Shown piece after piece: positions 1 through 12,859 of a stretch of 64,000 nt of DNA (its first letter is position 1; every line of letters starts with the position of its first letter). The stretch is from Crotalaria pallida (Eukaryota > Streptophyta > Magnoliopsida > Fabales > Fabaceae). The stretch covers positions 83,223,001-83,287,000 of the forward strand of contig CM075656.1 in the NCBI GenBank assembly GCA_037953625.1, given 5' to 3'. Both the position numbers and the translations under genes were made by a program. The notes below the pieces were generated by a model, which worked only from the letters and a program-made list of their open reading frames with translations, was not told where the DNA came from and did not search any database.

Positions 1-1860
1 TAATTACGTAAATATCCTATATCCTATACAAACCTACCTTGTGTAAATTTGCATATTTTATGCGATGTGTTCTGCACACTATTTTTTAGCAGTGATTGTA
101 AACCACCACACATTTTCATTAAAATTTTATCAGTACATTTGGTGATTGTTTTAACTTTTAACAGCCACATTAAATTTTGAAAACCATATTAGTTATGGTA
201 AGTGGTGTTAAACTCACCGGTGGCAAAAGATATACAGCATGGGAGTTCTCCTTTAGTGCGTATAACTATATAAAAGAGGCTAATGATCAATATGCGATAT
301 CACAAACTTATTTAAGGCATATTCAAACTTGTTAGGTGACATAAATAATGCTGTTCGGTGTTTCAAGAGAGACAGAAGATAAAACTTGTGTACAATCACA
401 ATTTTGCTGAAAGACATGACCTTGACATTGATATTGATATTGTGCTAACATTATTGGTTGCATGCAGTGGTCCTTGTGAACTTGATGGAAAAGTCTTTTA
501 AGTTATAACGGTGTGAAATTGACACGTAAATGACTCTTCTTTTTCTCTGAGGCATATAATTGACAATTTAAGAAGGCAAAATATAAGGAATAAGAGATCA
601 ATATTACGTACGTAGGAGAGTCCCAGGTAAGAATACCCTGAGTTCTTTCTCCTAATATTTTTTTTAATGAAGAAAAAAAAATCATGAAAGTCCAAAGTTC
701 ACCATTGTTCATTTTAAAAAAAAAATTATCTCCTTTGATTCATAAACTATGTTTATTGAGCTAATTAGTTAATCAAATTTCGAACGAGTTTCGAACTGCA
801 CAGCTCATTTCCAGCCCAACTAATCAAGAACAGGTCATAACAAATTTGAAAGAAGAATCGAGCAAAAATAATGAGTTTTAATTTTTGACCCCTATTTTTT
901 CTATAAAAAGACTAAAATACACTCAGTGTTAAATAGTTTTCCACCTTGAAGCGTCGGAAACAAAAAAATATACTTTCCATACATCCATATCAAAAATATG
1001 TTTCCACTCATTAGTGTTGAAAGTGCAATTTTTTTTTTTTTTACACTTCCGACACTGATAAGTCTCAAATATATGAAATGTTAGATCTGTATATGAGGTT
1101 TGCAGAAAATTAGCTCGTGACATTAATGCTGAACAATAATATCGAATTAACAGTCACACATGCGTAGAATAACATGATTGTTAATACGGAGTACAATATA
1201 TATGTAGCATGTAGGACTTGTTCACCAAACATCTGATGCAAAGGGTGGGGTGGGGGCCCATTTGCTTTTACAACAAGGGATTTTAACCTGACATCACTTC
1301 CTTTGCGGCTGATGCGAATAGAAGGATACCCTTGTATGCGATGGCTGGACAAGGATAACAAGATATAGGTTAGTGGCAAAAGTCATCCAGTAACATTTTT
1401 TTTAAGACATTATATGTGAAGAGAATTATGAAGTCAAACACATTATTTGGAGGGTATAAAATTGGAGGGAATGATTTTCTACAGAATGAAACTAATACGA
1501 AAAGTTACATTCATCACTTGATCGAGAAACAGAGCAATATATAGTAAAACAAAAGTTTGCACTTTCGACTAACCCATGTTGAAAATATAAAAATTTGTAC
1601 TTCGTATTTTTTTTTTCCTGACATCCAGAAATGGGAAGTTATTTAAAATTGAGAATATTTTTATCTTTTTCACAGAAAATTGGGGACAAAAAATTTAAAA
1701 CTCAAAATAATTTCCCTGTCCTTGTTGTGTTACATTTGTGGCCCATTTCTATATAAGCAGCCATAACTCATAAGTGGCCATGGTCAAGGTCCTTCTTGAG
1801 CTCGAGCCCACTATCAAATAGCAACTTATCCAAATTCCTTGAGCGAGTCCAACTTATGCT

Positions 1861-1861
<1 letters not shown>
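1..1861. other. AT-rich intergenic DNA, no gene
   Basis: No coding region is supported; the short open frames here have no recognisable domains. The main structure is a decayed inverted-repeat element (896-1690, listed separately). The rest is low-complexity AT-rich sequence. Confidence 0.6.
896..1690. repeat. Decayed copy of an inverted-repeat element family
   Basis: The left part (about 896-1090) and right part (about 1535-1690) resemble the two arms of the foldback element at 31511-31888. Shared cues are a GTCGGAAAC-like box, an AAAATATGTTTC box and a GTGCAAT/poly-T stretch. About 440 bases of unrelated sequence lie between the arms, so this copy is either a longer version or was interrupted later. 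Superfamily unknown. Confidence 0.4.

Positions 1862-1924
<63 letters not shown>
1862..1924. repeat. (TA)n microsatellite
   Basis: About 62 nt of uninterrupted AT dinucleotide repeat, 20 bases left of the MULE-type MITE. Other long (TA) tracts lie at 15180-15238, inside the hAT elements near 49000 and 54240, and at about 51776-51815. Confidence 0.95.
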
Positions 1925-1928
<4 letters not shown>

Positions 1929-1944
1929 CCCCACTATCAATTTA

Positions 1945-2434
1945 GGCTTATTTATGGTTTTAATCCCTAAAAGTTTAACGTGTTTTGGTTTTAGTCCTTA
2001 GAAGTTATTTTGACCGGGACTAGTCCTTAAATTTTCACACATTTTAGTTTTGGTCCCTTCCATTAGTAAAAATCTTTTATTTGTTTGTGTGACTAGCGGA
2101 ACACTCAGCCGTCCATGTGGTTTGGGGTGACACCAAATAAGTGATAGGACGTGGATGATACAGATCCATAGACGCAAAATGGTCCCATACGCAAAATTTT
2201 GAGTTCATGGGCCTGAATCATTCATGTCACATCACCTATTTGGCACTACTTCACACCATGTGGCTGCTGGTATGAATTTTCGTTAACCATGTTAACAAAT
2301 AACAGATTTTTACTAATGCAAGGGACCAAAACCAAAATGTTTGAAAATTTAAGGACTAGTCCCGATCAAAATAACTTCTAGGGACTAAAACCAAAACACG
2401 CTGAACTTTTAGGGACTAAAATCATAAATAAGCC
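1945..2434. mobile_element. MULE-type MITE with perfect 9-bp TSD
   Basis: A 490-bp element with long terminal inverted repeats (over 100 bp, starting GGCTTATTTATG and containing GGGACTAAAACCAAAA in the right arm). It is flanked on both sides by the same 9 bases, ATCAATTTA (1936-1944 and 2435-2443). A 9-bp duplication with long TIRs is the Mutator-like signature. No transposase is present, so it is non-autonomous. Related elements with other arms lie at 23085-23612, 32571-33117 and 52707-53567. Confidence 0.9.
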
Positions 2435-2443
2435 ATCAATTTA

Positions 2444-3791
2444 TGTCACCCCATCAACGGATTGTGATCTTACTCACAACCAATTTTTACATTCGTCAGT
2501 ATAGTCATGGCCAATTTTTACGATTGTCAGTATAGTCAGGACCACGCAAATTTATTTTTCTTTAAAGATCGGGATCCAACTCACGACCAGAAAATCGTGA
2601 ACCAGGGTCACGACTATCGGATGACACACCTACAATATGAGATAACAAAACTAATTCCCCAAAAGAATTATATTTTTCTTGACCGAAATATATATCATGA
2701 TAATCATAGATTATGTGTGCTTAATTAATAAGCTTAATAAATAATCAAGTGCTAATCAAGTGCTTAGATTAACTCACAAGGGATTATTATAGCTTATGTG
2801 TAAATAACAAAAAATATCCTAACGTAAATAGTCTACTATGACTAGACCAGTGAAAAAGAAGAAAAATTAGGGTACGCACATACTAACCCAAATATTAATG
2901 GACCACATTAAACGAAAAAATATGTGCTTGATGAAAGCAACTAATGCTTTTAAGAAAGATGTACTTTGTCTTTAATCTTTAGTGTATCCATATATGGCTA
3001 GGAAACAAGTTTCGAGTATTTTAAAAGACATCGATTCTTTTAAGTTTTACAACAAACATAGTTGCGAACTTGAAATCATGTAACTTTTTTTTTTTTAAAT
3101 AAATTGTGAAAATAACTTTAATCCACATTAGTTGATCCATAGATGATTAAGAAATGACTTCTTACTTCTTAGTGCTTCTCATCTCAAAGAAATTAAGTAA
3201 TATGAATAAGCACATCTAGGCATCCAACTATCCAAACAACGATAATTAATATGACCGGCTGACAATGCAAGTAATCCATGTCTGGAAAATGCTTTTTGAA
3301 GGGACCATATCCATAATAATTAAAACTAAATAACTAAGTACTTCTACCCACTACATATATAGCCAATTAAAGCCCTGATTTGATATGCCCTGGGGACCTT
3401 ACAGTGACACTTTGATTTAGAAAGAGATGCCAAGCAAATCATTCATATTATTTCACTCTATTTTTGGCTAAATAGAGAGAAACAATAATGCTTCACTTCA
3501 TGATTGTACCGCACCCACTTGACCAAGAAACGCACTTGCCACGGCCCACGACCTCCATATCCACAAAGTCTTGGCTTTCATCAACATCAAGTAACAGGTG
3601 TGAGACTTAACACTACAGCATAGATTATGCATTAATATATTAAGTTGGTTCTCTAAATATATAAGAGACACCAATTTTATTTTTTTTTTCAGTCAAACAA
3701 AACATAATTTTATTAAAAGAGTACAAGATGTACCCAAAACAAAATACAAGAGTTAGCAATTTAATACATCTAAAGAATTAAGTAGTCAATC

Positions 3792-3824
<33 letters not shown>

Positions 3825-3890
3825 AAAAGTAAAAGTAGTAGTTCCGGCTGCTTTGGTTCTTACAACAAAGACCAACACCTTAAGTTAATA
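2444..3890. other. Intergenic, no gene seen
   Basis: AT-rich sequence without a supportable gene. A poly-T stretch near 3680 followed by a TTTTATTAAA motif resembles the reverse complement of a non-LTR retrotransposon 3' end. A poly-A run of about 28 nt lies at about 3796-3823. Confidence 0.5.
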
Positions 3891-4168
3891 CTTCATTCGT
3901 TTTTATTTATCTGTCCAATTTCAAATGAAATATACCATTTAAGAAATTTAATCATAATTTCCAATACATTAATTATGTTTTTTCCTACTATGCACTTTCT
4001 CCCTCTATAATCATTAATTTTTATCCATTACTTATATAAATCAAGACGTATTAAATATGGGCAAACATGAAAAATAACATTTATTACACTCTTGAAATCT
4101 TCAATACGACATATAAAAAAAACAAATTTTTTTTCCAAAAAACGATAGATAATAAGGGACGAAGGGAG
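3891..4168. mobile_element. Stowaway-type MITE (278 bp)
   Basis: Ends in CTTCATTCGTTTTTATTTAT on the left and GGGACGAAGGGAG on the right. These are imperfect inverted copies of the plant CTCCCTCCGT terminus, and TA dinucleotides flank both ends (3889-3890, 4169-4170). The interior shares an AAATATGAAAAATAACAT block with a relic at about 14500-14785. No coding capacity. Confidence 0.75.
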
Positions 4169-4586
4169 TATTTTTCATGATTAGTCATTATTAAGTGTTC
4201 ATTTTCATCTACAAAATTTATGATCTTTAAAGGGACATCAAATTAATTTTTATGAAATGAAATTAATAATATTACCCTAAGACACAGGTTAAGGATATCT
4301 AAGTAAGTAAAAGTTTATGAAAAAAATTAAAAATATCACATCCCAAAAGTATTAAGTACAAAATTTTTCAATGTAAATCTACAGTAAAGCTTCAATAAAT
4401 TAATAATTTCGAAATCATGTAATTTTATTAATTTAAAATGATATTAATTAATTGATAAATTAATAATTTATCAATTTAAAGAAATTTTTTCCGATGCAAC
4501 GAACTTACATTATTCTTCGTGAATAAAACATATTTATTTTATTGATTACTTGAACGATGTTCATGTACAATGTGACTAATTAAATA

Positions 4587-4858
4587 CTCCCTCCGTTTTT
4601 AAATATAAAGCCTTCTTGACATTTTTATTTTGTTCTTATTTATAAAGCCCCATACCAATTTTCAATGATCATTAATTATTTTTTTTCACAAACACCCCTA
4701 TTTATTTAACACTTTTTAGATTTCCTATAATATTAATAGGGTAATTTTGAAATTACATATCAAAAGTTCACATTTCCAATACAATTAACTAAATTATTCC
4801 ACTTTCTTAATGGACGTGAAATCCCCCAAAGAGGCTTAATATTTATGAACGGAGGGAG
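4587..4858. mobile_element. Stowaway MITE, family S1, intact (272 bp)
   Basis: Starts CTCCCTCCGTTTTTAAATAT and ends with the inverted counterpart (ATATTTATGAACGGAGGGAG), flanked by TA on both sides. It is the best-preserved member of a family here called S1. An inverted copy lies at 50970-51242 and decayed copies at 26758-27056, 40290-40474, 41455-41723 and 43060-43334. Confidence 0.9.
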
Positions 4859-5004
4859 TATAATACATCCCCATAAAAAAGTTCATTGTAGTATGTATGT
4901 TTAAAAGAACTTGTAATTAGTGTTTTTTTTTTTTACAAGCAAACAAATTTTATTAAAACAAGGGATCTATTTAAGCATCATAATACACATGAATCCCACC
5001 TTCT

Positions 5005-5214
5005 ATGAAGGGTTTGAAAATGAGTACACAATCATGTGCTCAAAATAGACCAAAACCAATCAAAATTGGTGTTGTTGAAAATTCTATTGAAGATGAAACT
5101 GAAGATGATATAATGCCTTTGCAACCAATTACTCGGGCGAAAGCACTCATAGCGACAACAACATTTCACAATTTTTTGTTGCAGAATGAGAATGCAACAC
5201 CAAAACATATTTAA
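5005..5214 (+). pseudogene. Small open frame, possible retroelement scrap
   Basis: A 69-codon frame (start ATGAAGGGTT). Its middle contains a PITRAKA motif reminiscent of the PxTRxRAK stretch of some Ty3/gypsy polyproteins. Immediately upstream, a poly-T plus TTTTATTAAAA motif resembles a reversed LINE 3' end. No LTRs or other pol domains are adjacent. It may simply be a chance frame; a functional gene is not supported. Confidence 0.2.
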
Positions 5215-7208
5215 ATTTTAAGAGGAAGAAAACAACAAAAATAGAATCATATTTTACGAAGTTGTCCTAGTTATATTTGTAATTTTATAGATTTATTAAT
5301 TTATAATATTGAAGGGACCATAAATTTATATAAAGGTCTTTTAAAAAATTATTATTTTATTAATTTAGTCCTTAGGCCCAAGTCAGGACCGAGAAAAATT
5401 ATTATTTTAGAGAGATTATCAATTTAACGAGTATTAATTTATAAAAATTCTACTGTACTTTTCAAAATATGTTTAACATGTGTTGTAAAACATATATTAA
5501 AAAAAAACCTTGAAAAATAAAAGTAGGTATGCAAATGGTGAGGTCTAGGACGAGTTTTTTCAATCTCAACCCTGCATCCATAAAGTTCGGGGAGGGTTTG
5601 GGTGCAAATTCAATGAGTGTTGGGATGAAAAAGCAAAACTCAATCCCATCCCGGTTGAGTTCTAGGAAACTCGCATGTAACCTGTCATATTATTTTCACT
5701 TATTTTTCACTATTTAAAACATAAATCATATATGAAATACATTATAATTCAAATAACATGTAAAAATGAATATGAGTAATTTTAAAAATATCTTTAAACT
5801 TAATATTTAAATCATGATTTTAGTCAAATATGTTAGTTTAATTTCATAATTTCATTATTATTATAATATAAATTATTTAATTTTTATAGGAAAGCGAATT
5901 TGGGATTATATTGAGGGCAGGGTGGGTAGTTACAATTCCAAACTCATCCCATTGACTCTATCTTTTTAAAGCTAGTTTTAGATTTGAATTTTTTCAATTC
6001 AAATAAAACGAGTTTTTCTCAACAAAATCGAGTTAGGATTCAATAAATATCCACCACAAGTATGAATTTAACTATATATCATACATGAATAAGAGTAACG
6101 TTTGTTTACACATCTAACTTGTACATTTGATTTCTATACAAAAGCGATGAAAGATTGAGTTCCTCTCTTTTCTTTTTCCAAAATATAATAAGTGTAGAGG
6201 TTAGATGTTCAAAATAGATCATGAACCGACAACATTACTTAAAAGATATATTGTATATGGTTATGACCAATGAAATAATGCATATATCTATCACTGAGTG
6301 TTGAATTATTAAGTGAAACAAATTTTTATTTGACAAGGAAGACATTTGCCAAGCAAAAGTAATAGATACTATTCAACTTCACTCTTGGATATGGGCAAAA
6401 ACTAGGAAAAAGAAGTTTAGTCATTGCTTCTCAGATTGGATTCAAAATCCCCTCATATGTATGAAAAACTAGTCTAAACTCAGGATTATGTACTAATTTT
6501 GGTGTACTTCTTGTACTCTTTTATCAATAAATTTTTTGCTTACAAAAAAAAAATTAAAAAAATTTTGAATCTCCTAAATATAATTTGGATTCGAGAATCA
6601 CATGTATGGAAAAAAAATTACATCAGGAGCCAGGAGGGAACTCTAATATTTTACATCATTATTATTTTATGTTCAAAGTTATCATACTCATGCTATTTTC
6701 ATTTAAAAAAAAAAAGTTATCATATTCATGCCCTTTTTTCTACTGATTTTAATTATATTGATACGCATTGTCGGTGTAATTTATTTTTACATTACCTTTA
6801 GAAAAAATTATAAGTTTCAATGTGGTTGAAAATATCATAATTTTATAAATAATCATTTTAAAAGTCACTCATAAAATAATTTCAATTTTTATCGATTATT
6901 TTTTTTTATCTTATTATTATTATTATTATGCATGTGATGATTAATCCCTTACGCAAAATCAGATATATCTTCCCAACTAGAGTTTATAAGGGATGGAATT
7001 GGATTTTTCATGCAATTGAGGCATATCTCTGTCACTATGCTAACACCTTTTTTCGTATTCATAGAACATTTTATACAAAGTAAAAAAAATAAAATTGCTA
7101 TATGTATTAAAAATAAACTCTTTTGTTATTAGGATTTGATCAGGCTCGATATTGACATTTTATAGGTTTAGGGCGAGAAAAAGATTGAGGGTCTTTGGGG
7201 GTGGTAAA
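5215..7208. other. Intergenic with degenerate hAT-like sequence
   Basis: No gene. The segment at about 5524-6050 begins TAGGTATGCAAATGG and has GGGTTTGGG/CTCATCCCAT motifs like the GC-biased ends of hAT MITEs, but no convincing right terminus or 8-bp duplication was found. A micro-insertion lies at 6675-6731. At 7181 and 7209 a 16-base motif is tandemly repeated and became the target of a SINE. Confidence 0.45.
6675..6731 (+). repeat. Micro-retroposon: 19-nt poly(A) insert in 19-bp repeats
   Basis: AAAGTTATCATACTCATGC (6675-6693) recurs with one mismatch at 6713-6731. The 19 bases between them are TATTTTCATTT followed by A8. The arrangement matches a target-primed reverse-transcription product cut down to the extreme 3' end plus tail. 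A chance tandem duplication is less likely because the insert ends in poly(A). Confidence 0.6.
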
Positions 7209-7224
7209 AAGATTGAGGGTCTTT

Positions 7225-7412
7225 TTTTTTTGGGTTGCCCACCCGGTTCCCTAAGTACTACCTAGGTACATCCGGATCCGACCCGGGTCGCGTGCCTGGC
7301 TATGGCAGGTGAGTCTCCCAACATGAATTTTTTGCATTCACAAGGACTCGAACTCGAGACCTTGCTTAAGCGAGGCCGAGCCGCTTACCACTCGTCCCAA
7401 CCCATGTTGGTC
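7225..7412 (-). mobile_element. tRNA-derived SINE, family A, 16-bp perfect TSD
   Basis: Read on the minus strand, the element starts near ACCAACATGGGTTGGG. It carries a pol III box A (TTGGGACGAGTGG) and box B (GAGTTCGAGTCC) and ends in poly(A), seen as poly-T at 7225-7231. Both sides carry AAGATTGAGGGTCTTT (7209-7224 and 7413-7428). A second, 3'-diverged copy is at 47871-48012 on the plus strand. Confidence 0.9.
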
Positions 7413-8061
7413 AAGATTGAGGGTCTTTAATTTAAGACATTCTTTAGCAACACATTTTTAAAAAACTTATTACCACATAAACTTTAATAACAAAATATGA
7501 ATATATAGCATTTCTTCTAAATTGGGGATTTTCCCAAAATATTATTAATGCTTATAAACTAGCACAAGTTGTAATAGTTTTACGATTAGATAAATTTGAG
7601 AATAAAAATGTAAAGTTTGAATAAAATTAAAAGCTCGAGGGAAGTCAAAATAAAAATAGTATTCAATAGTATAATTACATGAGTTTTGCTATTCATTGCT
7701 CCTAAGTAATCTTAAAATATTAGGTCAATATTGAGAAATTAAAAATTTAATTCTTAATACTTCAAATGCATCATTTTCTAGCTAAACTTTATAATTTTTA
7801 GTTGTTTAAAAGTTAAAACATTATCCTAAGAGTCATATAAGGCAAAGTCCTAATCAAGCAATAGCCAACAGTAGCATATTGGGGCCTAAAAACCAGTGGT
7901 TATTACTATTAAAAATTCAAATGTTGGCCCCCTAAAAATTAGTGGTTATTGCTATTAGAAATAGTATGAAATTTTTTAAAAATTCAAATATCGAGAAGAG
8001 TATAGACCCCTTATTTCAATGTTAGAATAAAATGCAATAACTAGCTGTTTCAAAGTAAATA

Positions 8062-8197
8062 AGGCTCAGCACAATTGATAAATGCTTGATTTAATTTTTT
8101 AAATATAATGTCAGAGATTTGATACTCACTTCAATAATCTCTACGTCCCGAAAAGAATTAATTTTCAGATATCGGATCAAGAGGGTGTTCCTGGTGT
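8062..8197 (+). mobile_element. Decayed SINE, family D
   Basis: Resembles the element at 63430-63606: a CTCAGCACAATTG box-A-like start, GTCAGAGATTTGATAC in place of box B, and a shared 3' body (AATTAATTTTCAGATATCGG, then CCTGGTGT). No poly(A) tail or clear target duplication remains. Confidence 0.5.
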
Positions 8198-8399
8198 CCT
8201 GGCCGAGCCTGAATTTGATTTATTGTATTAACTTTTAATTTATTTTTTATAATTGACAATAGCATTTCTCCATTATTATACAATACCGTGATACCGATGA
8301 CTCATTTTATAAGCACCTGCACACTGTTGCGCTTCCTGTTAACTGTCACAGCAACGTAAATGATTAACTGTCAGCTGACACAATTACAGGAAATAGTAT

Positions 8400-11300
8400 A
8401 TACTACTATTATATATGATAATTTGAAAGTGACAAAATACCAAACTATGTGTGTACATAATTAATTTTCTCACATAGTAATTATATTTCACCCATGAAAA
8501 CCTTGATGCATGCATGCATGCTTCTCTGTGTTGCTGGGGTAACCATTAGCCATATAGTCCTGTGCCTTACACACGCCCACATATGCATAAATGAGAGTAA
8601 TTACAAGGTGGGTTTGATGACAATAATTTCAAGCAAACTATAGTTTTTTTTTTTTTTTTAATGTGTGGCTAGCTATTTCTATGTTATCTTAAACGAGCAA
8701 TGGAATGCTGAAGTTGGCCAAGTTAGAATGATTGCTATTTAAGAAAGTAATAGGTTAATTTAGTGTCTACATGAAGTTTCGCGTGAACTTGCAGTGACTA
8801 ATTAAATAAAGTAGTGAATACAAATATACAATAGCTAGTAGCTATGTATATAGCCTATAGGGAGAGAAAATATGCATGCTTGAGCAGACAGGGTAAGTTC
8901 ATTATTGAGATGCAGGGGAAAAAAATAATGAAAGTTTGAAACCCCTAGAGAATACTGAAGGGAAAGATTCTTCCTTATGAATTAGTATTACATGGTATTT
9001 GGTGAACTTATGAGGAGAACTCATTTTGATGAGTAAATAAATAATGGGAAAGGGAATCACTCATGACTAGTTCAACAAATGGAAATGATTTGAGGGGTTA
9101 TAATTCATTAATATATAGTCTTCTATTTGATTTTTAATTAAGTTAATCAGTGAGTGAAGAATACTTTAGCTACTAGCTATCTTTGATGTGCTATACTAAC
9201 CAATTGGAATTTGTTAATGGGCCCATGGTGACATGAGATGTCTTGCATTTCTCATCAATAAGACAAATAAAGTGTTCTTATAATCCTGAAAGGGTATCTT
9301 TCAACTAGCTGAAGAAGAAACAAATATCATTAGATAAATGGACTTTTTAAATTATTATATACTGTGTTGAATTGTTGATTATATAATAGCATGTCATGGA
9401 AATATGGATCTAAGCCTACCTTGTTCTGCTTTTCTCTTTACTACTTTTGTTCAGTTGGAGTAAAAGGTTTCAATTTCATAGTATTTTTTTTTTTTTTTAC
9501 TCTTCATAGCTGTGAGAGCCCTTGGATCCGAGATGGTGGTTAAGTTCTAACAATTTTAGGATTGGTGTTTAATATTAAAAAAGAAGTACTAATAAAGAGT
9601 AGGACTTGGAAATAGGAAATTGAAGCTATAGTTTTTGTATTATAATATCATAGGTATGTTGTTTCAAATTGAACTACTAGAAAATTAAGGGAGTCCATCA
9701 AATTGGTGAATGAAACAATCACACTGTGTTGAGATAGGCACATGACAATGTGAAAGGTGTCCCAACCCACCAGCTGAAAATAACAGTTCAAAAGAGTAGC
9801 TTATTGTGATTTGCATCTTCAACCAGTTATCTAGCCTCAATACAAATATAATAGAGAAGCACATGCATCTGCAACTATTACCACTAAACTTTGGTAGCAG
9901 AAATTAGCATACTATGGTTGTGGTGGACTCCATTGATAGGCACTCATCTACCTATATATGTTTGGCAAGAAAGATGGTCCAGCACTAGCAAAAGATTTTT
10001 TTTAATTTTGAATTGTGAAATCAAAATCATGTGATGATGCCTCTTGAATCTTGCATGGGTTATTTAATTTATAGATCCAAATTCAAGTTTTAAGAATCAG
10101 AATCCAATAATCAAAGAGAGAGATAGATGGAGAGTCCAATTAGCTATTAGAGGCAGAGGTATATGAGACGGACATGAACTATTTTGTAATTCACAATACT
10201 AATGGTATGAAAGGTTAAACATCTCAAATTAATAGTATGATGCATTCTTCTTGAAGTTGGTGGTAAAGAAATTCAAAACTTGATAATGTTATAAAAATTT
10301 AAGTATACTTCTATACTCTAGAGTATGAGTGAAGATGAAAGAATTAGAGTGGAAGCATAAAATGTGGCAGTGTATCAAGGTGGATCTGACCATATAAAAT
10401 ACAGTTATCCATCCACGTGAAATGTAAATAATAATGTATCTTGCGTTGTTTGCATCAGGTATATTCCAAAGGTATCAGTTGTTCTTTATTTTCTTTTTCT
10501 GTAGAAAGCCTCTTCATCAAGTTTATATTCTGCCTTTAAACTTTGTTAAGAAATTAATCAATAAATATGGCTTTGAGGGGGCAAGGAAAGATACTTGCTT
10601 TGCAAGCACTTTAAAGGCATGTGGCCCTTCTTTATGGATGAGTGGACCTAGATGCATCCATGGATTGCTATAAATATACACTATTGTATATATGAGAAAT
10701 ACTAATCAAGTAGCTTGGACTCTGTCAGAAAAATATACTGTCTACTATCATCTAAAAAATTGAAGAGCAAATCAAGTGCATTAGTTTTCATATTGAGATT
10801 TAATTCCTATTCTAATTCAAACTCTTAATTCTTTAACTTAATAAAACTCAAATACAAATACATACATTGTGTTTTGAGCTTACAATAATCTATCTAATGA
10901 AATGAGGTTTAGTAGTTTAGACTTTAGAAAACAAAGTATTTGGAAATGACTCTTCTCAATAGCAGACAAAGGTTTCATGAAAATATACTATCCAATTTTC
11001 TTCTATGATGCTATTCACTAGGCTCCATAGAGTACACCACCCACAATTCTAGAACAAGATTGGTAACCTAATCAAATCATACAGTGTGGTCCCTTTCCCC
11101 TATCATAACTTAAAAAAAAAGCCCCATAGATTCCAAGGTTAGTAAAATCATTATTCAAGATAGTGATTCAGTGGATCCAATTGACCACTAAAATTCTGCC
11201 ATCAGAGAACTAGTTTAGTATCTAAATAATTCCACAGTACATCTAATTAAAATCTGTCAAAAAAAGCATATCCAACCCCTCTGGAAAGATGAGATATCAC

Positions 11301-12760
11301 ATTAAAAACCAAGTTGTTTCTGTTGCATATTTCTAATGTCCCTTGATTATTTACATTATGGCCGGTGCCTTATACAACAGCTGAGAGATTCTTATTCTGA
11401 TTCTGCAAAAATTAAAATGGCCCACCTAACTATATCTCCCCTTTTAATTAATCAGTATAATGTGTATTATTATATGTAGTTTTATGAAAGTAAACGATTC
11501 ATACGAAAGAGAATAATAAAAATACTATGATTTAGCAGCAAATGAATCCTCTGCAAGCTAAGTATCACAATGGCTGACACAAACTAAAACACAAATGGTG
11601 GCAGTTTGTGGCCTGTCTTTGTTTATGAATAGGACATAAAAGTGGGTCATATCATAGGACTGTTCTTTTCTGCCTTAGAATCATTCCACTTGTAATTTTT
11701 ATTGCCTATGATTTTTTGCTAAGCAACAAGAGGAGTTTCCTAACATGTAGGATTATTTTAAGGTGAGCCATCCAATTTTGAGCCGCCAAAGCCAAGTTTG
11801 CAACATAGATAATAACAATTTAGTCCTTACTCACCCGCTTGGATTCAATTATAGAAACACTAACAAAATTGCACAAACCTTTCGTAATGTAACCAAATAA
11901 CAAATTACTCCACATATGTATACATGATGTGTCATGCACCATCTTTTCTTAAAAGCTTATGCAATGCTCACCAAAAATAATAAAAGCTTGTGCTATTTTT
12001 AAATTCAGATACGTAAATGGTTGTTTCCTTTTTGTGTGTATCAAGGTGACCCAATTCCATAATCTAATACTGATAATAATTTCTTACGGGTCATAAAAAT
12101 TACTATCAAGGTAAATTTTGTCTACATCAAACATGCATATTCCATTGTTCCATATAAACAATAGGAATTGAACATGTGTGAGCATGTTCAAAAATATTAA
12201 CTCTACTGTAACTAGTTAGTAGCTACATAAATGATTTTATTATAGTAAACATGGATTTATAAAAGATTGAGAATTATTATATGTGCCAACAACGATCTAC
12301 GTAGTTGGTAGATGATTATTTTTTAAGCATGCTATCAATTTTCGATCTATGATGTGTGCGAGAAAAAAAGTATTAATATAGGCAATACTCATTTTTTGGA
12401 TTATCTCTACTTTTCTAAAAGGTTTAAATCTTTAGTTGTTGACTAAAATACACCTTGGTGCATTAGATGTTGAAAATTTTGTTCTTACGAGAATTCCACA
12501 CAATATTTAATTATTTTTCACACTTTCTTGTTTGTTAAGAATGTACTATATATCTTTTCACTCTAGCCGTGAAATTATTTTTGTTCTTAAACAAATCTCG
12601 CATATTACTTCGCATTCTTAATATTTTACAATTAAAAAAAAAAAACTCCTACTACCCTTTTCATCCATCCCACTCTCCTCTCTTTTCACTCTCACCTTCC
12701 TTTTCACTCTTTTCCTAATTAAGAACAAAACCAAAATAAGAACACAAATGAGACCGGTTG
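8400..12760. other. Long stretch with few repeats and no assembled gene
   Basis: This 4.4-kb stretch lacks the MITE and SINE signatures that fill the rest of the window and is less AT-extreme. No multi-exon gene could be assembled on either strand, and none of the common plant microRNA sequences I know was noticed. The only protein-like signal is a short PPR-like frame at 10560-10673. It could be regulatory DNA, a non-coding transcript or old decayed sequence; the sequence alone does not decide. Confidence 0.5.
10560..10673 (+). pseudogene. Probable PPR-protein fragment
   Basis: The 3' part of an open frame ending at the stop at 10671-10673 reads ...CFASTLKACG..., then ...G..CIHGLL. Plant pentatricopeptide-repeat proteins of the PLS class carry a similar run, FTFASxLKACG followed by GxxIHGLL. 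Only about 35 residues match, with no start, no neighbouring repeats and no E/DYW domain, so this would be a small gene scrap left by duplication or transposition. The frame extends upstream through low-complexity sequence with no match. Coincidence cannot be excluded. Confidence 0.35.
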
Positions 12761-12859
12761 CTCTTATATTGAATTGAATAGAAAATTGGAGGGAAAATTA
12801 AAATTACAGCATAGGATACTTGGTTGCACACTTGCACCAATGGGTCCCAAGTCTAGGCA

